Below, in pieces: positions 12,975 to 14,198 of a stretch of DNA of 14,198 nt; position 1 is the first letter of the stretch, and each line of letters begins with the position of its first letter. The position numbers and the translations under genes were made by a program. The notes beneath the pieces were generated by a model that made no database searches, was not told the origin of the DNA, and saw only the letters and a program-made list of their open reading frames with translations. Source of the DNA: Clostridiales bacterium UBA6468 (GTDB taxonomy: Bacteria; Bacillota; Clostridia; Oscillospirales; Oscillospiraceae); NCBI GenBank assembly GCA_002436765.1, contig DJNI01000077.1, positions 47,604 through 61,801 on the forward strand. Direction: 5' to 3'.

Positions 12975-14198
12975 TTACGCTTCGATGTAGATGGCATCAA
13001 AGGCGCAGTTATCCTTACAGGCGCCGCACTTGATACACTTGTTGGAATCAATGGTGTAGGGCTTCTTGACCACGCCGGAAATGGCGTTGACGGGGCAGTT
13101 CCGGGCGCACTTGGAGCAGCCCTTGCAGAACGCGGGATTGATGACGTACCGGCGCAGGGCGGTACACTGCTTGGCACGGCACCGCTTATCTACAATGTGC
13201 TCGACGTACTCGTCCCGGAAGGTAGCCAGCGTGGACAGCACCGGCAGCGGGGCGGACTTGCCCAGGCCGCACAGCGCCATGGTCTGGATCATCTTCGCCA
13301 GCTCCTCCAGGGTGTCGATATCCTCCAGCTTGCCCTGGCCGTTGACGATCCGCTCCAGGATCTCCAGCATCCGCTTGGTGCCTTCCCGGCAGGGGGTGCA
13401 CTTGCCGCAGGATTCCCGTTGGGTGAAGCTCATGAAGAACCGGGCGACCTCCACCATACAGGTGTCCTGACCCATGACCACCATGCCGCCGGAGCCGATG
13501 ATGGCATTGTACTTCTTCACGGAGTCAAAGTCCAGAGGAACATCCAGATGCTCTTCCGTCAGGCAGCCGCCGGAGGGGCCGCCGATCTGTACGGCCTTGA
13601 ATTCTGCGCCGTCCTTCAGTCCGCCGCCCACATCGAAGATGATCTGGCGCAGGGTCGAACCCATGGGAACTTCGATCAGGCCGGTGTTTTCAATGGCGCC
13701 GGTGAGAGAGAAGGTCTTGCAGCCGGGGCTGCCGGGGGTACCGATGGAGCGGAACCATTCCGCGCCCTGCAGGATGATCTTGGGGACGTTGGCATAGGTT
13801 TCCACGTTGTTCAGCACCGTGGGCTTCTCCCACAGACCCTTTTCCACGGTTCTGGGGGGCTTAGTTCTGGGCATACCGCGGTTGCCCTCGATGGAGGCGG
13901 TCAGGGCGGAGCCCTCGCCGCAGACGAACGCCCCCGCGCCCCGGTTGATATGCATATGGAAGGAGAAGTCGGAGCCCAGGATGTTGTCACCCAGCAGTCC
14001 CCGTTCCTCCAGCTGGGCAATGGCGTTGCGCAGCCGTGCCACGGACATGGGGTATTCCGCCCGGACGTAAATGTAGCCGTTTTCCGCACGGACGGCGTAG
14101 GCCGCGATCATCATGCCCTCGATGAGCTTGAAGGGATCGCCTTCCATAACGGAGCCGTCCATGAACGCGCCGGGGTCGCCCTCGTCGCCGTTGCAGAC
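12975..14198 (-). CDS. hydB: NuoF-like NAD(P)H-binding flavoprotein subunit of hydrogenase (HydB/HndC type), N terminus cut off by window
   Basis: The frame is open to the window edge and 407 residues are visible, ending at 12975; the N-terminal part is missing. It carries FMN and NAD(P)H and passes electrons between the nucleotide and the hydrogenase. Visible from the cut end: CNGDEGDPGAF (FMN loop, residues 2-12), GAGAFVCGEGSAL (NADH loop, 87-99), PTVLNNVETYANVP, the [4Fe-4S] motif SCGKCTPCREG with its fourth cysteine in ALCGLG, and a C-terminal two-cluster ferredoxin domain (FCKGCSKCARNCP and CIKCGACKDNCAF). The added ferredoxin domain separates it from respiratory NuoF and matches HydB/HndC. 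The canonical CGEE is CGEG here. The stop overlaps the hydA ribosome binding site. A NuoE/HydC partner is expected beyond the edge, which is inference. A formate-dehydrogenase-linked NuoF relative is less likely given the hydrogenase neighbour. Confidence 0.94.
   Translation of the reverse strand, partial: VCNGDEGDPGAFMDGSVMEGDPFKLIEGMMIAAYAVRAENGYIYVRAEYPMSVARLRNAIAQLEERGLLGDNILGSDFSFHMHINRGAGAFVCGEGSALTASIEGNRGMPRTKPPRTVEKGLWEKPTVLNNVETYANVPKIILQGAEWFRSIGTPGSPGCKTFSLTGAIENTGLIEVPMGSTLRQIIFDVGGGLKDGAEFKAVQIGGPSGGCLTEEHLDVPLDFDSVKKYNAIIGSGGMVVMGQDTCMVEVARFFMSFTQRESCGKCTPCREGTKRMLEILERIVNGQGKLEDIDTLEELAKMIQTMALCGLGKSAPLPVLSTLATFRDEYVEHIVDKRCRAKQCTALRRYVINPAFCKGCSKCARNCPVNAISGVVKKPYTIDSNKCIKCGACKDNCAFDAIYIEA

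Noticed and set aside
1..14198. tRNA, rRNA, riboswitch, CRISPR, insertion sequence or attachment site
   Set aside because: No direct-repeat array, transposase-like product, terminal inverted repeats or recognisable structured RNA was seen; the intergenic gaps are short and explained by promoters and hairpins.

Overview
The window reads as chromosomal DNA of a GC-rich anaerobic Firmicute, most likely in the Oscillospiraceae/Clostridia group. The reasons are strong AGGAGG-type ribosome binding sites, a transketolase split into two genes, consensus sigma-A promoters, a Gram-positive-style lipoprotein, and an [FeFe]-hydrogenase beside a NuoF-like subunit. The taxonomic placement is inference. I see no rRNA, tRNA, CRISPR array, insertion sequence or phage gene. 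Genes are densely packed and no gene-free stretch exceeds 300 bases.

Layout. (1) 1-1828, plus strand: the 3' part of bioY (biotin uptake), a small cysteine-rich DUF1284 protein, and birA (biotin ligase and probable repressor), closed by a perfect hairpin terminator. (2) 1878-3666, minus strand: the two transketolase subunits, N-terminal subunit first, behind a consensus promoter. (3) 3943-4641, plus strand: a membrane-anchored protein of unknown function whose natural start appears to be cut off by a one-base frame change in an A tract. (4) 4777-7608, plus strand: a three-gene operon with a perfect TTGACA-17-TATAAT promoter. It encodes a small anchored extracytoplasmic protein, an anchored phosphodiester glycosidase (NAGPA-like) protein and a diverged Lgt-like membrane protein, and ends in a strong hairpin. 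(5) 7669-11080, minus strand: a TrpXYZ-type ABC importer (lipoprotein, permease, ATPase) followed by an HD-domain phosphohydrolase, with hairpins in two of the gaps. (6) 11272-14198, minus strand: a NuoF-like flavoprotein subunit (cut by the window edge) and a multi-cluster [FeFe]-hydrogenase. Together these look like part of an HydABC/Hnd-type hydrogenase that exchanges electrons between NAD(P)H, ferredoxin and H2.

How the parts work together. The biotin genes form a supply-and-attachment unit. Transketolase serves the non-oxidative pentose phosphate pathway. The hydrogenase disposes of or recycles fermentation reductant. The most unfamiliar part is region 4. It pairs an extracytoplasmic glycosidase-fold protein with an Lgt relative that appears to have lost several catalytic residues, and it may be an undescribed envelope-modification module.
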